Source: Halotia branconii CENA392 (lineage in GTDB: Bacteria > Cyanobacteriota > Cyanobacteriia > Cyanobacteriales > Nostocaceae). Taken from it: a stretch of 64,000 nt of DNA. This document shows, one piece after another, positions 27,260-35,687 of this stretch. The first letter of the stretch is position 1; each line of letters starts with the position of its first letter. The notes beneath the pieces are model-generated. The model was given only the letters and a program-made list of their open reading frames with translations, searched no databases and was not told the DNA's origin. The DNA lies in contig NZ_CP124543.1 of assembly GCF_029953635.1 (NCBI RefSeq), positions 4,443,455-4,507,454 of the forward strand, in the 5' to 3' direction. The translations under genes and the position numbers were made by a program.

Positions 27260-27763
27260 ATGACGGACTTTGAACCTAAGAGCCTCCGTTCTTATAGCCA
27301 AGAAGATGTGCAGAAAATTCTTCAGTTTGCGATCGCCCGTCAAGCTGATGACCAAAACAAAGAATTTTCTTACGAGCAATTGGTAGAAATTGCTACTGAG
27401 TTAGAAATATCGCCTGAATGTTTAAATTTAGCAGAGCATGACTGGCGATCGCAAGCCAGTGAAATCCAACAGCGCCGAGCTTTTGACAATTATCGCCTCA
27501 CAAGATTTAAGAAGCGATTTGGTAATTATGCCATTATTAATGGTTGTTTAATGCTTGTGGATTTTATCGGTGGTGGTGGTCTGAGTTGGTCGCTGTATAT
27601 TTTGTTATTCTGGGGAATGACAGTAGGGCTTGATGTTTGGAATACTTTTCAAGCTAAAGGCGAAGAATATGAAGTCGCTTTCCAGAAGTGGAATCGCAAG
27701 CACCAATTCAAACAAACAATTAACACAATTTTAAATAAGTGGTTCAAGGCGTGGCAAACTTGA
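27260..27763 (+). CDS. 2TM-domain protein
   Basis: The 167-residue protein has an N-terminal helical cytoplasmic part (YSQEDVQKILQFAIARQAD, SYEQLVEIATELEISPECL) and a C-terminal 2TM domain: FGNYAIINGCLMLVDFIGGG, then SLYILLFWGMTVGLDVWNTF. Such proteins are common in cyanobacteria and of unknown role; the N-terminal part resembles the DUF1707-type or SHOCT-like membrane-linked modules. It has its own upstream promoter region and a clear ATG. It faces the truncated universal stress gene convergently, five bases away. Confidence 0.8.
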   Translation: MTDFEPKSLRSYSQEDVQKILQFAIARQADDQNKEFSYEQLVEIATELEISPECLNLAEHDWRSQASEIQQRRAFDNYRLTRFKKRFGNYAIINGCLMLVDFIGGGGLSWSLYILLFWGMTVGLDVWNTFQAKGEEYEVAFQKWNRKHQFKQTINTILNKWFKAWQT

Positions 27764-27768
27764 TCGAG

Positions 27769-28008
27769 TCAACGGAATAACAATACAGGAATATGACTTC
27801 CTCGTAGTATTTGTGCTGTCGTGCTGCCAATGACTAAATGACGAATCCGGCTATGTCCGTAAGCTCCCATTATTAGTAGATTGATGTTTTGAGCTTCCAC
27901 ATAGTTAGCTATTTCCTGTTCTGGATTACCTTGCGTCAGCTCACAGATTGGTGTGAAACCACTTGCTGTTACTTGGCGTTGGGCAATTTTCAAGTAAGCT
28001 TCTGCCAA
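27769..28008 (-). pseudogene. Universal stress protein C-terminal fragment
   Basis: The 79-residue frame ends with the UspA nucleotide-binding tail: LLIMGAYGHSRIRHLVIGST (G-2x-G-9x-G-S/T pattern) and TAQILRGSHIPVLLFR. The N-terminal half of the domain, including the ATP-contacting Asp, is missing; upstream is AT-rich with stops. Its only possible start is TTG. It is most likely a gene relic, although a short stable product cannot be excluded. Confidence 0.7.
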
Positions 28009-28209
28009 ATCTTAAATATTAGCAACAAAAATATAAAAATGAACTCAAACAAGCAAAAATATTCAGTATTGCATATTTAGATACAGATAAAAAGTCAATT
28101 TGATTCAACTGGAAAATTGATTGATTTAATCTTAGAAGTTTATGTTTTGGGATAGTGTTATTGAACTAAGCCGGACACTCACCCATCCGACTCATCTGCA
28201 AAATTGACG

Positions 28210-28437
28210 CTACTCAATAATTTCGTCATACTGATTGGTGTCGTCTTCGGGTGATTCTTTCATCTCTACCAACACATCAGCTAAAATTTTTTCATCTAGC
28301 CATTGATAACGTTCTTTGGTGTAGTCTCCTTTACCGGGACTGAAATATTGAATAAACCGAATAGTATCGGCAACTCCCAAAGAATTGATTAAGGCATCGT
28401 AGCCCTGTTTAATAATTTCATTTTGGGTTTTTATCAT
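28210..28437 (-). CDS. Small partner protein of a broken PIN module (putative antitoxin)
   Basis: The 75-residue acidic protein reads LINSLGVADTIRFIQYFSPG then KGDYTKERYQWLDEKILADV, ending in a Glu/Asp-rich tail. It overlaps the reconstructed end of the PIN pseudogene upstream by 20 bases, parallel to the intact pair at 26158-26815. It appears open and could still be made. A function as antitoxin is inferred from position only. Confidence 0.65.
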   Translation of the reverse strand: MIKTQNEIIKQGYDALINSLGVADTIRFIQYFSPGKGDYTKERYQWLDEKILADVLVEMKESPEDDTNQYDEIIE

Positions 28438-29062
28438 TGCTTTCCTCAGCTTGTATTACTTCAACCAGGGAGCATCCCACTTTTTTGAATGTCATTGTGA
28501 GCGAAGCGAAGCAATCGCAAAATCCTCCAACTAAGAGCGAGTCGATGCGATTGCTTCGTCGTTCCTCCTCGCAATGACAGTTATTATCTCATTGGAAAAT
28601 AAAAACTGGGATGCACCCCTTCAACCAGCCATTGAACGGGATTATTAATCAAAACGTTAATTAATTGAGAGGTTTTTTGAGCTTTTTTGAAAAGTCTATC
28701 ATCTGTTGTCAGAAATACATCAGCCCGACTTCTTTCTGCGCTGGCGATTGGGTGGCATCATAGCTTGAAAATCCTAATTTTTGAAGTTCGGCGGCTCTGT
28801 CTTTAATGAAGATACTATTAATAATTTTGATTTTAGCAATGGAGAGTAATTTTTTGACGTTTTGTATTCTTTCTAAATCAGGTGTTTGGTTTAATTAGGC
28901 AATTAAAGCACTGCTGTTGATCAGTTTCCAAGTTGCTGATTGACATTGACTCAAAATTGTCATAACTGCCTGTGCTTCTAAATAAATCCGAGGTTGCGCT
29001 TGGTCATCAAACGGACGATTCAAACAACAAGCATCAAGATAGATTTTATATTGTTTGCTCAT
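28418..29062 (-). pseudogene. PIN-toxin pseudogene with stop, frameshift and MITE insertion
   Basis: The frame starts at 29062 with KIYLDACCLNRPFDDQAQP, close to the intact paralogue at 26375-26815. An in-frame TAA falls at 28895-28897. A frameshift near 28745-28758 follows SSYDA, after which the other frame reads ASAERSRADVFLTTDDRLFK and INNPVQWLVE. A 148-base repeat then interrupts the 3' end at 28471-28618. Removing the repeat and one copy of the 10-bp duplication gives WLVEVIQAEESNDK and a stop at 28418, overlapping the next gene as in the intact pair. The toxin is inactive by three independent lesions. Confidence 0.8.
28471..28618. repeat. MITE with 10-bp target duplication
   Basis: The element is bounded by inverted ends GGAGCATCCCACTTTTT and the inverse of AAAAACTGGGATGCACC (15 of 17 matching). 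It is flanked by direct copies of CTTCAACCAG at 28461-28470 and 28619-28628. Its interior is itself palindromic: GTCATTGTGAGCGAAGCGAA, CAATCGCA, and the inverse ending CGCAATGAC, a repeat type widespread in bacteria. Another end of this family lies at about 23295-23315. Confidence 0.8.
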
Positions 29063-29285
29063 ATTAAAGTCGGTTTTATTCCGTAATTAATTCCTAGACT
29101 ACATCCTTTGTTATCAGAGGTTAAGATTGAGATAATATTCATCTATAAAAGTCAAAAAGAATGAACATTCTGGGAAAAAAGTTGGCGATTTGCTGAAATT
29201 AGTTAGAGCTTACAGGCATAAACGGTATAACCTCATAGTTGTTAAAAGTGTAAAATAAAACCATAAATTCACATATTGATTAGCT

Positions 29286-30602
29286 ATGGAAGCAGAATAT
29301 CGGCAGCGTCGTGAGCAGTTAATGGCAAAAATTGGTAATAGTACAGCCATTTTTCGCAGTGCGCCAATGGTAGTGATGCACAACGATGTCGAGTACGCTT
29401 ATCGCCAAGATAGTGATTTTTTCTATCTAACTGGCTTTAACGAATCCCAAGCAGTGGCAGTGTTAGCGCCCCATCATCCAGAACATCGGTTTGTGTTGTT
29501 TGTCCAACCTAAAGAGCGAGAAAAAGAGGTTTGGACTGGTTATCGTTGTGGGGTAGATGCCGCAAAAGAGATTTATGGTGCAGATGAAGCTTACCCCATT
29601 AGTGAATTAGATGAAAAGTTGCCGCAGTATTTAGAAAAAGCCGATCGCATTTACTATCATTTAGGACGCGATCGCAATTTTAACGACAAAATTCTTAAAC
29701 ATTATCAAATTTTACTGCGGACTTATCCCAAGCGCGGTACAGGGCCTATTGCGATTGCAGATACAGGCCCTGTCCTGCACAGCATGAGATTAATTAAAAG
29801 CGAAGCCGAGTTAAAACTGATGCGTCAAGCTGTGGCGATCGCAGTTGAAGCTCATAATAATGCAATGGCAGCTAGTACACCTGGACGTTATGAATACGAA
29901 ATCCAGGCGGGAATAGAACACATATTTCGGTTGCGGGGGGGAATTGGCCCGGCTTATCCTTCAATTGTGGCTTCCGGTGCTAATGCTTGTGTACTGCACT
30001 ACATCGAAAATAATCGACAGATGCAAGATGGAGAATTGCTGTTAATTGATGCTGGTTGTGCATACGGTTATTACAATTCTGATATTACCAGGACATTTCC
30101 TGTAGGAGGTAAATTTACATCAGAACAAAAGACATTATATGAGATTGTATTAGAAGCACAAAAACAGGCGATCGCTCAAGTAAAACCCGGTAATTCTTTT
30201 AACTCAATTCACGATACAGCAGTACGTGTACTAACTGAAGGTTTAGTTGAATTAGGCATCCTCAAAGGTGAAATTGACAAGTTAATTGAAGAAGAGAAAT
30301 ACAAGCCATATTATATGCACCGCACCAGTCATTGGTTAGGCTTGGATGTCCATGATGCAGGAGTTTATCAGCACGGTGAAGATAAACCGCAGATTTTACA
30401 ACCAGGTCAAATATTAACTGTAGAACCAGGACTGTATATTGTGCCTGATACTAAATTAGCAGAAGACCAACCAGCGACTGATCCCAGGTGGGTTGGCATT
30501 GGCATTCGCATTGAGGATGATGTATTAGTGACACCTGAAGGGCATGAAGTTTTAACTGCGGGAGTACCAAAAGCAGTGGATGAAGTTGCACGAATGAGTT
30601 AG
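29286..30602 (+). CDS. pepP: Xaa-Pro aminopeptidase (aminopeptidase P, M24B)
   Basis: The 438-residue enzyme removes N-terminal residues before proline. The N-terminal creatinase-like domain (FRSAPMVVMHNDVEYAYRQD) precedes the pita-bread catalytic domain. Metal ligands are visible in LLIDAGCAYGYYNSDITRTF (two Asp), HRTSHWLGLDVHD (His), ILTVEPGLY (Glu) and GIGIRIEDDVLVT (Glu). Length and motif order are normal. It is single-gene, with an ATG and upstream AT-rich region containing no obvious operator. Confidence 0.94.
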   Translation: MEAEYRQRREQLMAKIGNSTAIFRSAPMVVMHNDVEYAYRQDSDFFYLTGFNESQAVAVLAPHHPEHRFVLFVQPKEREKEVWTGYRCGVDAAKEIYGADEAYPISELDEKLPQYLEKADRIYYHLGRDRNFNDKILKHYQILLRTYPKRGTGPIAIADTGPVLHSMRLIKSEAELKLMRQAVAIAVEAHNNAMAASTPGRYEYEIQAGIEHIFRLRGGIGPAYPSIVASGANACVLHYIENNRQMQDGELLLIDAGCAYGYYNSDITRTFPVGGKFTSEQKTLYEIVLEAQKQAIAQVKPGNSFNSIHDTAVRVLTEGLVELGILKGEIDKLIEEEKYKPYYMHRTSHWLGLDVHDAGVYQHGEDKPQILQPGQILTVEPGLYIVPDTKLAEDQPATDPRWVGIGIRIEDDVLVTPEGHEVLTAGVPKAVDEVARMS

Positions 30603-30757
30603 ATAAAGAACGTTGCTGAATCAAGGGATGAAATTTGTGTATTAAAATCTAAAACTCTTTATTCTCTCTGCGTCTCCGCTTACTGAGCGCAGTCGAAGTA
30701 TGCGCCTCTGCGTGAGCAATTCATCCCGCATTTATGCAACGCCTAATTATCCACTAA

Positions 30758-31597
30758 ATGAAATCGCAATCAATGGTTGCAACAATTATTGTTTTTCTAA
30801 TTATAGGGCTGATTATTATCGTAATTATATTCAGCCCTTTCCTAATTAAACAACAAAGAAGCCGTTTTAAAAAACGTTCTTTTCCACCGCTTTGGAATGC
30901 CATTATTGAAAATAACTTTCCTTTTTATTTGCGAATTTCTCCCATAGAACGTAGAAGACTACAGGGACATATTCAAGTGTTCTTAGCAGAAAAACAATTT
31001 ATTGGTTGCGGGCAATTGCAAGTAACAGAAGAAATGAAATTAACTATTGCGGCTGTTGCTTGTTTGCTTTTATTAAATGAGCGAGGAGAATATTTTCCTA
31101 AACTTCGTTCGATTTTGATTTATCCCAGTACTTATTTTGTGAATGAAACTGTAGCCACTGGAAATTATATTATCGAAGAAAGGCGTGTAGCCAGATTAGG
31201 GGAATCATGGATTAAAGACCAAGTAATATTGTCTTGGGAACAAGTACAACAAGACATTGTTAACTGGAGAGATGGACATAACGTAATTCTTCACGAATTT
31301 GCCCACCAATTAGATCAAGAAGATGGTAAAGCTGAGGGTGTTCCTATTTTGCCACGCAATTCAGACTATGTAACTTGGGCTAGAGTAATGACAAAAGAAT
31401 ATCAACAACTCTGCAATGATGTTCAAAAAGGTGCAAAAACCGTGATGAATAGCTATGGTGCGACTAATCCCGCAGAATTTTTTGCTGTAGCGACTGAAAC
31501 GTTTTTTGAAAAACCGCACCAATTGTTAAAGCAGCATCCGCCACTTTATGAGCTACTACAAAGTTACTATCAACTAGATCCTGGACAATGGGTTTAA
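30758..31597 (+). CDS. MtfA-like zinc metallopeptidase (M90)
   Basis: The 279-residue protein starts with a membrane-spanning segment (MVATIIVFLIIGLIIIVIIFSPFL, about 5-28), then a domain of the MtfA/YeeI family with the zinc motif HEFAHQLDQEDG (HExxH, about 180-191) and a distant Glu in NPAEFFAVATETFFEKP. In E. coli MtfA controls the glucose phosphotransferase repressor Mlc and is an aminopeptidase; the cyanobacterial role is unknown. The gap from pepP (30603-30757) carries a CTGAGCGCAGTCGAAGTATG repeat. It converges on the WD40 gene. Confidence 0.88.
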   Translation: MKSQSMVATIIVFLIIGLIIIVIIFSPFLIKQQRSRFKKRSFPPLWNAIIENNFPFYLRISPIERRRLQGHIQVFLAEKQFIGCGQLQVTEEMKLTIAAVACLLLLNERGEYFPKLRSILIYPSTYFVNETVATGNYIIEERRVARLGESWIKDQVILSWEQVQQDIVNWRDGHNVILHEFAHQLDQEDGKAEGVPILPRNSDYVTWARVMTKEYQQLCNDVQKGAKTVMNSYGATNPAEFFAVATETFFEKPHQLLKQHPPLYELLQSYYQLDPGQWV

Positions 31598-31702
31598 GTA
31601 GGTCGATGTCAATAATTATCGTTGGGCTAAAGTAGGGGGCAGTCGAAGTATGCTCCCTGCGGTCTTAATGATAAGTATTTTACCGAACATGATATGAGAA
31701 GG

Positions 31703-34700
31703 TTAGATTCTTTTTTGCGTGCCAATATCGTCGCATAAGTGCCTGTCGCTCTCGCTGACATTAGGATTATTTTGTAAATAACCGCGCACCCAATCACAAC
31801 TACGCCCCATTAAAGCGTCTAAGTCTAAATTCCAGAAATCTAGATTCCACAGTTTGATTGTGTTGTCACCACTACCAGAAGCCAAAGTCTTGCCGTCGGG
31901 GCTAAAACTGACGCTATAAACAAAGTTATCATGCCCAGAGAGGGTGCGGATTTGCTTGCCTGTCTCTAGATTCCACAGTTTGATTGTCTTATCCTCACTA
32001 CCAGAAGCCAAAGTCTTGCCGTCGGGGCTAAAACTGACGCTATAAACAAAGTTATCATGCCCAGAGAGGGTGCGGATTTGCTTGCCTGTCTCTAGATTCC
32101 ACAGTTTGATTGTCTTATCCTCACTGCCAGAAGCCAAAGTCTTGCCGTCGGGGCTAAAACTGACGCTATAGACCCAGTTATCATGCCCAAAGAGGGTGCG
32201 GATTTGCTTGCCTGTCTCTAGATTCCACAGTTTGATTGTCTTGTCACTACTGCCAGAAGCCAAAGTCTTGCCGTCGGAGCTAAAACTGACGCTATAGACC
32301 CAGTTATCATGCCCAGAGAGGGTGCGGATTTGCTTGCCTGTCTCTAGATTCCACAGTTTGATTGTGTTGTCAGCACTGCCAGAAGCCAAAGTCTTGCCGT
32401 CGGGGCTAAAACTGACGCTTATGACAAAGTCATCATGCCCAGAGAGAGTGCGGATTTGCTTGCCTGTTTCTAGATTCCACAGTTTGATTGTCTTATCCTC
32501 GCTGCCAGAAGCCAAAGTCTTGCTATCGGGGCTAAAACTGACGCTTCTGACAAAGTCATCATGCCCAAAGAGAGTGCGGATTTGGTTCCCTGTTTCTAGA
32601 TTCCACAGTTTGATTGTCTTGTCACCACTGCCAGAAGCCAAAGTTTTGCCGTCGGGGCTAAAACTGACGCTTATGACAAAGTTATCATGCCCAAAGAGAG
32701 TGCGGATTTGCTTGCCTGTCTCTAGATTCCACAGTTTGATTGTCTTGTCACGACTGCCAGAAGCCAAAGTTTTGCCGTCCGGGCTAAAACTGACGCTTAT
32801 GACAAAGTTATCATGCCCAGAGAGAGTGCGGATTTGCTTGCCTGTCTCTAGATTCCACAGTTTGATTGTCTTGTCACGACTGCCAGAAGCCAAAGTTTTG
32901 CCGTCGGGGCTAAAACTGACGCTTATGACCCAGTCATCATGCCCAGAGAGAGTGCGGATTTGCTTGCCTGTCTCTAGATTCCACAGTTTGATTGTCTTGT
33001 CATAACTGCCAGAAGCCAAAGTTTTGCCGTCGGGGCTAAAACTGACGCTTATGACAAAGTTATCATGCCCAGAGAGAGTGCGGATTTGCTTGCCTGTCTC
33101 TAGATTCCACAGTTTGATTGTCTTGTCATAACTGCCAGAAGCCAAAGTTTTGCCGTCGGGGCTAAAACTGACGCTCCAGACATCCCTATTATGCCCTTCC
33201 AAGCGGTTGCGTTCGCTTCCCTCATTAAGAGCTTTTTGCAAGGCATTCATTACACCTGAGTTATATGCGTGCTGGCTTTGCAGAATTTTTCCCGCTTTAA
33301 TTGCCTTGACAAAGGCATCCAACTCTTTTCTTCTATCGAGTAAAGACAAAGAAGAAGAACCGAGGGAATCTGCAAGATTGAGTTCTGCTTGTTTTGTCTG
33401 ATTCCATGCCGTCAAACCCAATCCACTGCTAACCACCACCGCCACCAACGAACCCGCCGCAATTGTCCTCGCCGTTCTAATTTTTTCATTCTTTTGGCGT
33501 TCTGCTTGAGCTTCACTAACCTTAATAAATTCTTTCGCTTCTTTATCAATAATCTGGATAGATTGTTCTTTTTCAAGCTCAACAATTCGCACCAGCTTAG
33601 AACCGTTCCAGAGTTCACTGTTAGCTTTTTGGGCATCTTTTTTGCGTAATTCATTCCACTGTTTCGCATCAGCAGATAACCGATTTTCCAGGACTATTAT
33701 CTCTTCCTTGTCCCGAATTAAATTTTGTAAAACTTTCCAAGAGCGAAGTAATTCCTCATGTGCCACTTCAACCGTCGCCTTTCCTTTTTCTCTTTTACTT
33801 ACCAAAAGGCGACTATTAATCAATTGATACAGAACTTTTTTTTGTGTCTCATCTTTCTCCAAAGCTGTTATATCAGCCCTTTTACTAACAGCTTCTTTGC
33901 TTTCTAATGCGATTAATTTTATAAAAATGTTTTCTGCTGCTTTTCTTTCTTTTTCATTAAATTTATTATATATTTTATCAGCCTGTTTCTGAAGTGCGCC
34001 TTTCACTCCTCCCAAATCTTGATAAGTTTTGGTATTTAAAACTCTGTCTTGAATATTATCTTTCTTCCACAATTCGTTTAAAGTATATTGCAAAAGTGGT
34101 AAAGACCCAGCCCGTTCACGAAAATCAGAAATAATTTGCTCAATTAATCCCTGTTCAAAAGTTACTCCATTCCTAGCGGCAGGTTCAGCAATTGCCAATC
34201 CTAAAGCAATATCATCCATCTCTGTGAGCATTTTGCTAGATGAATCATGGATTTTTCCTAATTTTGGATAGGGGCTTAATTTATCGAGAAAATCAGCCCG
34301 CATAGTCATAACAACTTTAACGGAAGTCTCCGATTTTTCAATTAATTGAATGAGGCTTTTTATAAAAGAATCTCTTTTATCCTTTGGTGTTAGGGTAAAT
34401 AGTTCCTCAAATTGATCAATAAAAATCAGCCATTGAGAATCCCGTTTAAGAGATTGAACAACTTTTACAAGAGTATCTTCTTTAACAGCTAGAGCTAGTT
34501 CCGCTTCTGATTGGTTATATTTTGTTAAAAGACTACTATGAAAAGATTTAAAGGGATCTTTATCAGGTACAAAGGTTAAATTTACTAATTGTTCATAACC
34601 AGGCTGATTTTCTAAAGCAGGAATTAACCCCGCTCGAATTAAGGAAGACTTACCACTTCCAGAAGCTCCTAAAAGCAGAAGAACATTATTTTGTTTGAAG

Positions 34701-34930
34701 TAATCTGTTAATTCACTAATCCAAGTGTCTCGACCAAAAAATTTACTACTATCTTTCGTCTCAAATTTACTTAATCCCAAATAAGGAGAACCTTCAATAA
34801 GCTTTCGAGCATGAATTTCAGTCTCAGATGAAATGCTAGAAATATAGGTGATATTAACAGTTCCTGAATTTGCTCCAGCAACGCCTAATACATCACCTTC
34901 AGCCGTTACTTTGAAAGGATCTGTAGTCAT
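31703..34930 (-). CDS. nSTAND1-WD40 receptor with N-terminal amyloid-like motif
   Basis: The 1075-residue protein has, in order: motif GDVLGVAGANSGTVNI (residues 12-27), nearly the same as the C-terminus of the upstream small protein; an nSTAND1-type NTPase beginning SPYLGLSKFETKDSSKFFGR, with Walker A GASGSGKS (88-95) and Walker B WLIFIDQFEELF (167-178); a helical and winged-helix region; a single membrane-type segment (TIAAGSLVAVVVSSGLGLTA, about 490-510); and eleven WD40 repeats of 42 residues at the C-terminus, closing with SCDWVRGYLQNNPNVSESDR. It resembles fungal HET-E/NWD-type NLRs in layout. The gene is 42 bases downstream of the Bell-like gene and is probably cotranscribed. Ligand-triggered oligomerisation that seeds the effector is inferred, not shown. 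Confidence 0.88.
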   Translation of the reverse strand: MTTDPFKVTAEGDVLGVAGANSGTVNITYISSISSETEIHARKLIEGSPYLGLSKFETKDSSKFFGRDTWISELTDYFKQNNVLLLLGASGSGKSSLIRAGLIPALENQPGYEQLVNLTFVPDKDPFKSFHSSLLTKYNQSEAELALAVKEDTLVKVVQSLKRDSQWLIFIDQFEELFTLTPKDKRDSFIKSLIQLIEKSETSVKVVMTMRADFLDKLSPYPKLGKIHDSSSKMLTEMDDIALGLAIAEPAARNGVTFEQGLIEQIISDFRERAGSLPLLQYTLNELWKKDNIQDRVLNTKTYQDLGGVKGALQKQADKIYNKFNEKERKAAENIFIKLIALESKEAVSKRADITALEKDETQKKVLYQLINSRLLVSKREKGKATVEVAHEELLRSWKVLQNLIRDKEEIIVLENRLSADAKQWNELRKKDAQKANSELWNGSKLVRIVELEKEQSIQIIDKEAKEFIKVSEAQAERQKNEKIRTARTIAAGSLVAVVVSSGLGLTAWNQTKQAELNLADSLGSSSLSLLDRRKELDAFVKAIKAGKILQSQHAYNSGVMNALQKALNEGSERNRLEGHNRDVWSVSFSPDGKTLASGSYDKTIKLWNLETGKQIRTLSGHDNFVISVSFSPDGKTLASGSYDKTIKLWNLETGKQIRTLSGHDDWVISVSFSPDGKTLASGSRDKTIKLWNLETGKQIRTLSGHDNFVISVSFSPDGKTLASGSRDKTIKLWNLETGKQIRTLFGHDNFVISVSFSPDGKTLASGSGDKTIKLWNLETGNQIRTLFGHDDFVRSVSFSPDSKTLASGSEDKTIKLWNLETGKQIRTLSGHDDFVISVSFSPDGKTLASGSADNTIKLWNLETGKQIRTLSGHDNWVYSVSFSSDGKTLASGSSDKTIKLWNLETGKQIRTLFGHDNWVYSVSFSPDGKTLASGSEDKTIKLWNLETGKQIRTLSGHDNFVYSVSFSPDGKTLASGSEDKTIKLWNLETGKQIRTLSGHDNFVYSVSFSPDGKTLASGSGDNTIKLWNLDFWNLDLDALMGRSCDWVRGYLQNNPNVSESDRHLCDDIGTQKRI
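31840..33206 (-). repeat. Eleven 126-bp WD40 repeats, near-identical
   Basis: Eleven consecutive 42-codon units in the 31703-34930 gene are almost identical at DNA and protein level. The constant parts are SVSFSPDGKTLASGS and TIKLWNLETGKQIRTL. Variation is confined to a few sites: the residue in SxD (Y, Y, R, R, G, E, A, S, E, E, G), K/N after it, GHD followed by N/D and F/W, V then I/Y/R, and S/F before GHD. Such homogenised repeats with hypervariable surface sites suggest unequal exchange plus diversifying selection. Assembly collapse is a possible artefact. Confidence 0.9.
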
Positions 34931-34972
34931 TTTAATTTTACTTAAATTTGATTAAACACAATTAAATATTAT

Positions 34973-35371
34973 TTATTCGGTCTTGGGTACTGAGCCAATA
35001 TTAACCGTACCTGAGTTTGTTCCAGCAACACCAAATACATGACCCTGCACTGATACGTTTGTATTGTATTTGCCTTCTTCAAACCCTTGAGGATCTTCTT
35101 TTTTCATGACCTCTTCGGCTGCTTTAATAATTTCCTCATCTTTATCAACACCAGCTTGAGTAAGCTTATCTTTCAATAAACCTTCAGCTTTCTTAATTTC
35201 TTCTGGTTTGGCATCTACCATTGCTTGTCCCAGAACATCTCCTTCAAACTTTTTCTTAATCAAAGCCTTCAAACCTTGATAGGCATCTTTAACGGCTGTT
35301 CCTGCGGTATCTTTAGCAGCAGCGATCGCACCAGCGCCTAAAGCAGCAATAATTAAAGAAATAGGTTCCAT
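34973..35371 (-). CDS. Bell-like putative pore-forming effector with C-terminal amyloid-like motif
   Basis: The 132-residue protein begins MEPISLIIAALGAGAIAAAK then DTAGTAVKDAYQGLKALIKK, the pattern of the bacterial Bell domain, a small helical module regarded as an analogue of fungal HeLo/HELL and animal MLKL membrane-disrupting domains. A charged helical middle (about 50-95) follows. The C-terminus has QGHVFGVAGTNSGTVNI (109-125). The receptor encoded next has GDVLGVAGANSGTVNI at its own N-terminus. This effector-C / receptor-N pairing in adjacent genes is the hallmark of amyloid-templated NLR systems. Membrane killing is family-based inference. The ATG is the first in the frame, and the leader is AT-rich. 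Confidence 0.83.
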   Translation of the reverse strand: MEPISLIIAALGAGAIAAAKDTAGTAVKDAYQGLKALIKKKFEGDVLGQAMVDAKPEEIKKAEGLLKDKLTQAGVDKDEEIIKAAEEVMKKEDPQGFEEGKYNTNVSVQGHVFGVAGTNSGTVNIGSVPKTE

Positions 35372-35580
35372 AGTTAATCCTCAAAAATTTGATTTTTAAA
35401 AACATACTGAGGCTGAAAAACCCGTATTCACAAGGATTATATCTAAAGTCTTGTTCACAAATCAGATATGAGTCCTATTTAGATAAAGATTTACGCCTAA
35501 GGCTAAATACAACATGAATATGTGGTTTTCCAGATATAAAATTAATAAATTCAACGTTTTAAATTGATATTCTCTTTCTA

Positions 35581-35687
35581 ATACCATTTCACGAAATATT
35601 TGAAACAGATAATTGGTCTTTAATTCTTTCCCCCTGCTCCCTGCTCCCCTGCTGCCTATTTGTATCAATTTTAAAGTGAAACGGTAT
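35581..35687. repeat. MITE-like repeat with ATACC-TTTCAC ends
   Basis: A 107-base segment has inverted ends ATACCATTTCACGAAATATT and the inverse of TTTTAAAGTGAAACGGTAT, with internal CCCCCTGCTCCCTGCTCCCC filler. It is a sibling of 24083-24215. It sits in the 574-base gap between the Bell-like gene and the PEP-CTERM gene. The rest of that gap is AT-rich, with GATATGAGTCCTATTTAG near 35466 (a motif shared with 23200 and 40272) and no gene I can support. Confidence 0.65.

Noticed and set aside
32322-33005. 227-codon frame opposite the WD40 repeats
   Set aside because: It is a periodic antisense shadow of the 126-bp units (each unit has no stop in that frame) and has the same 42-residue period.
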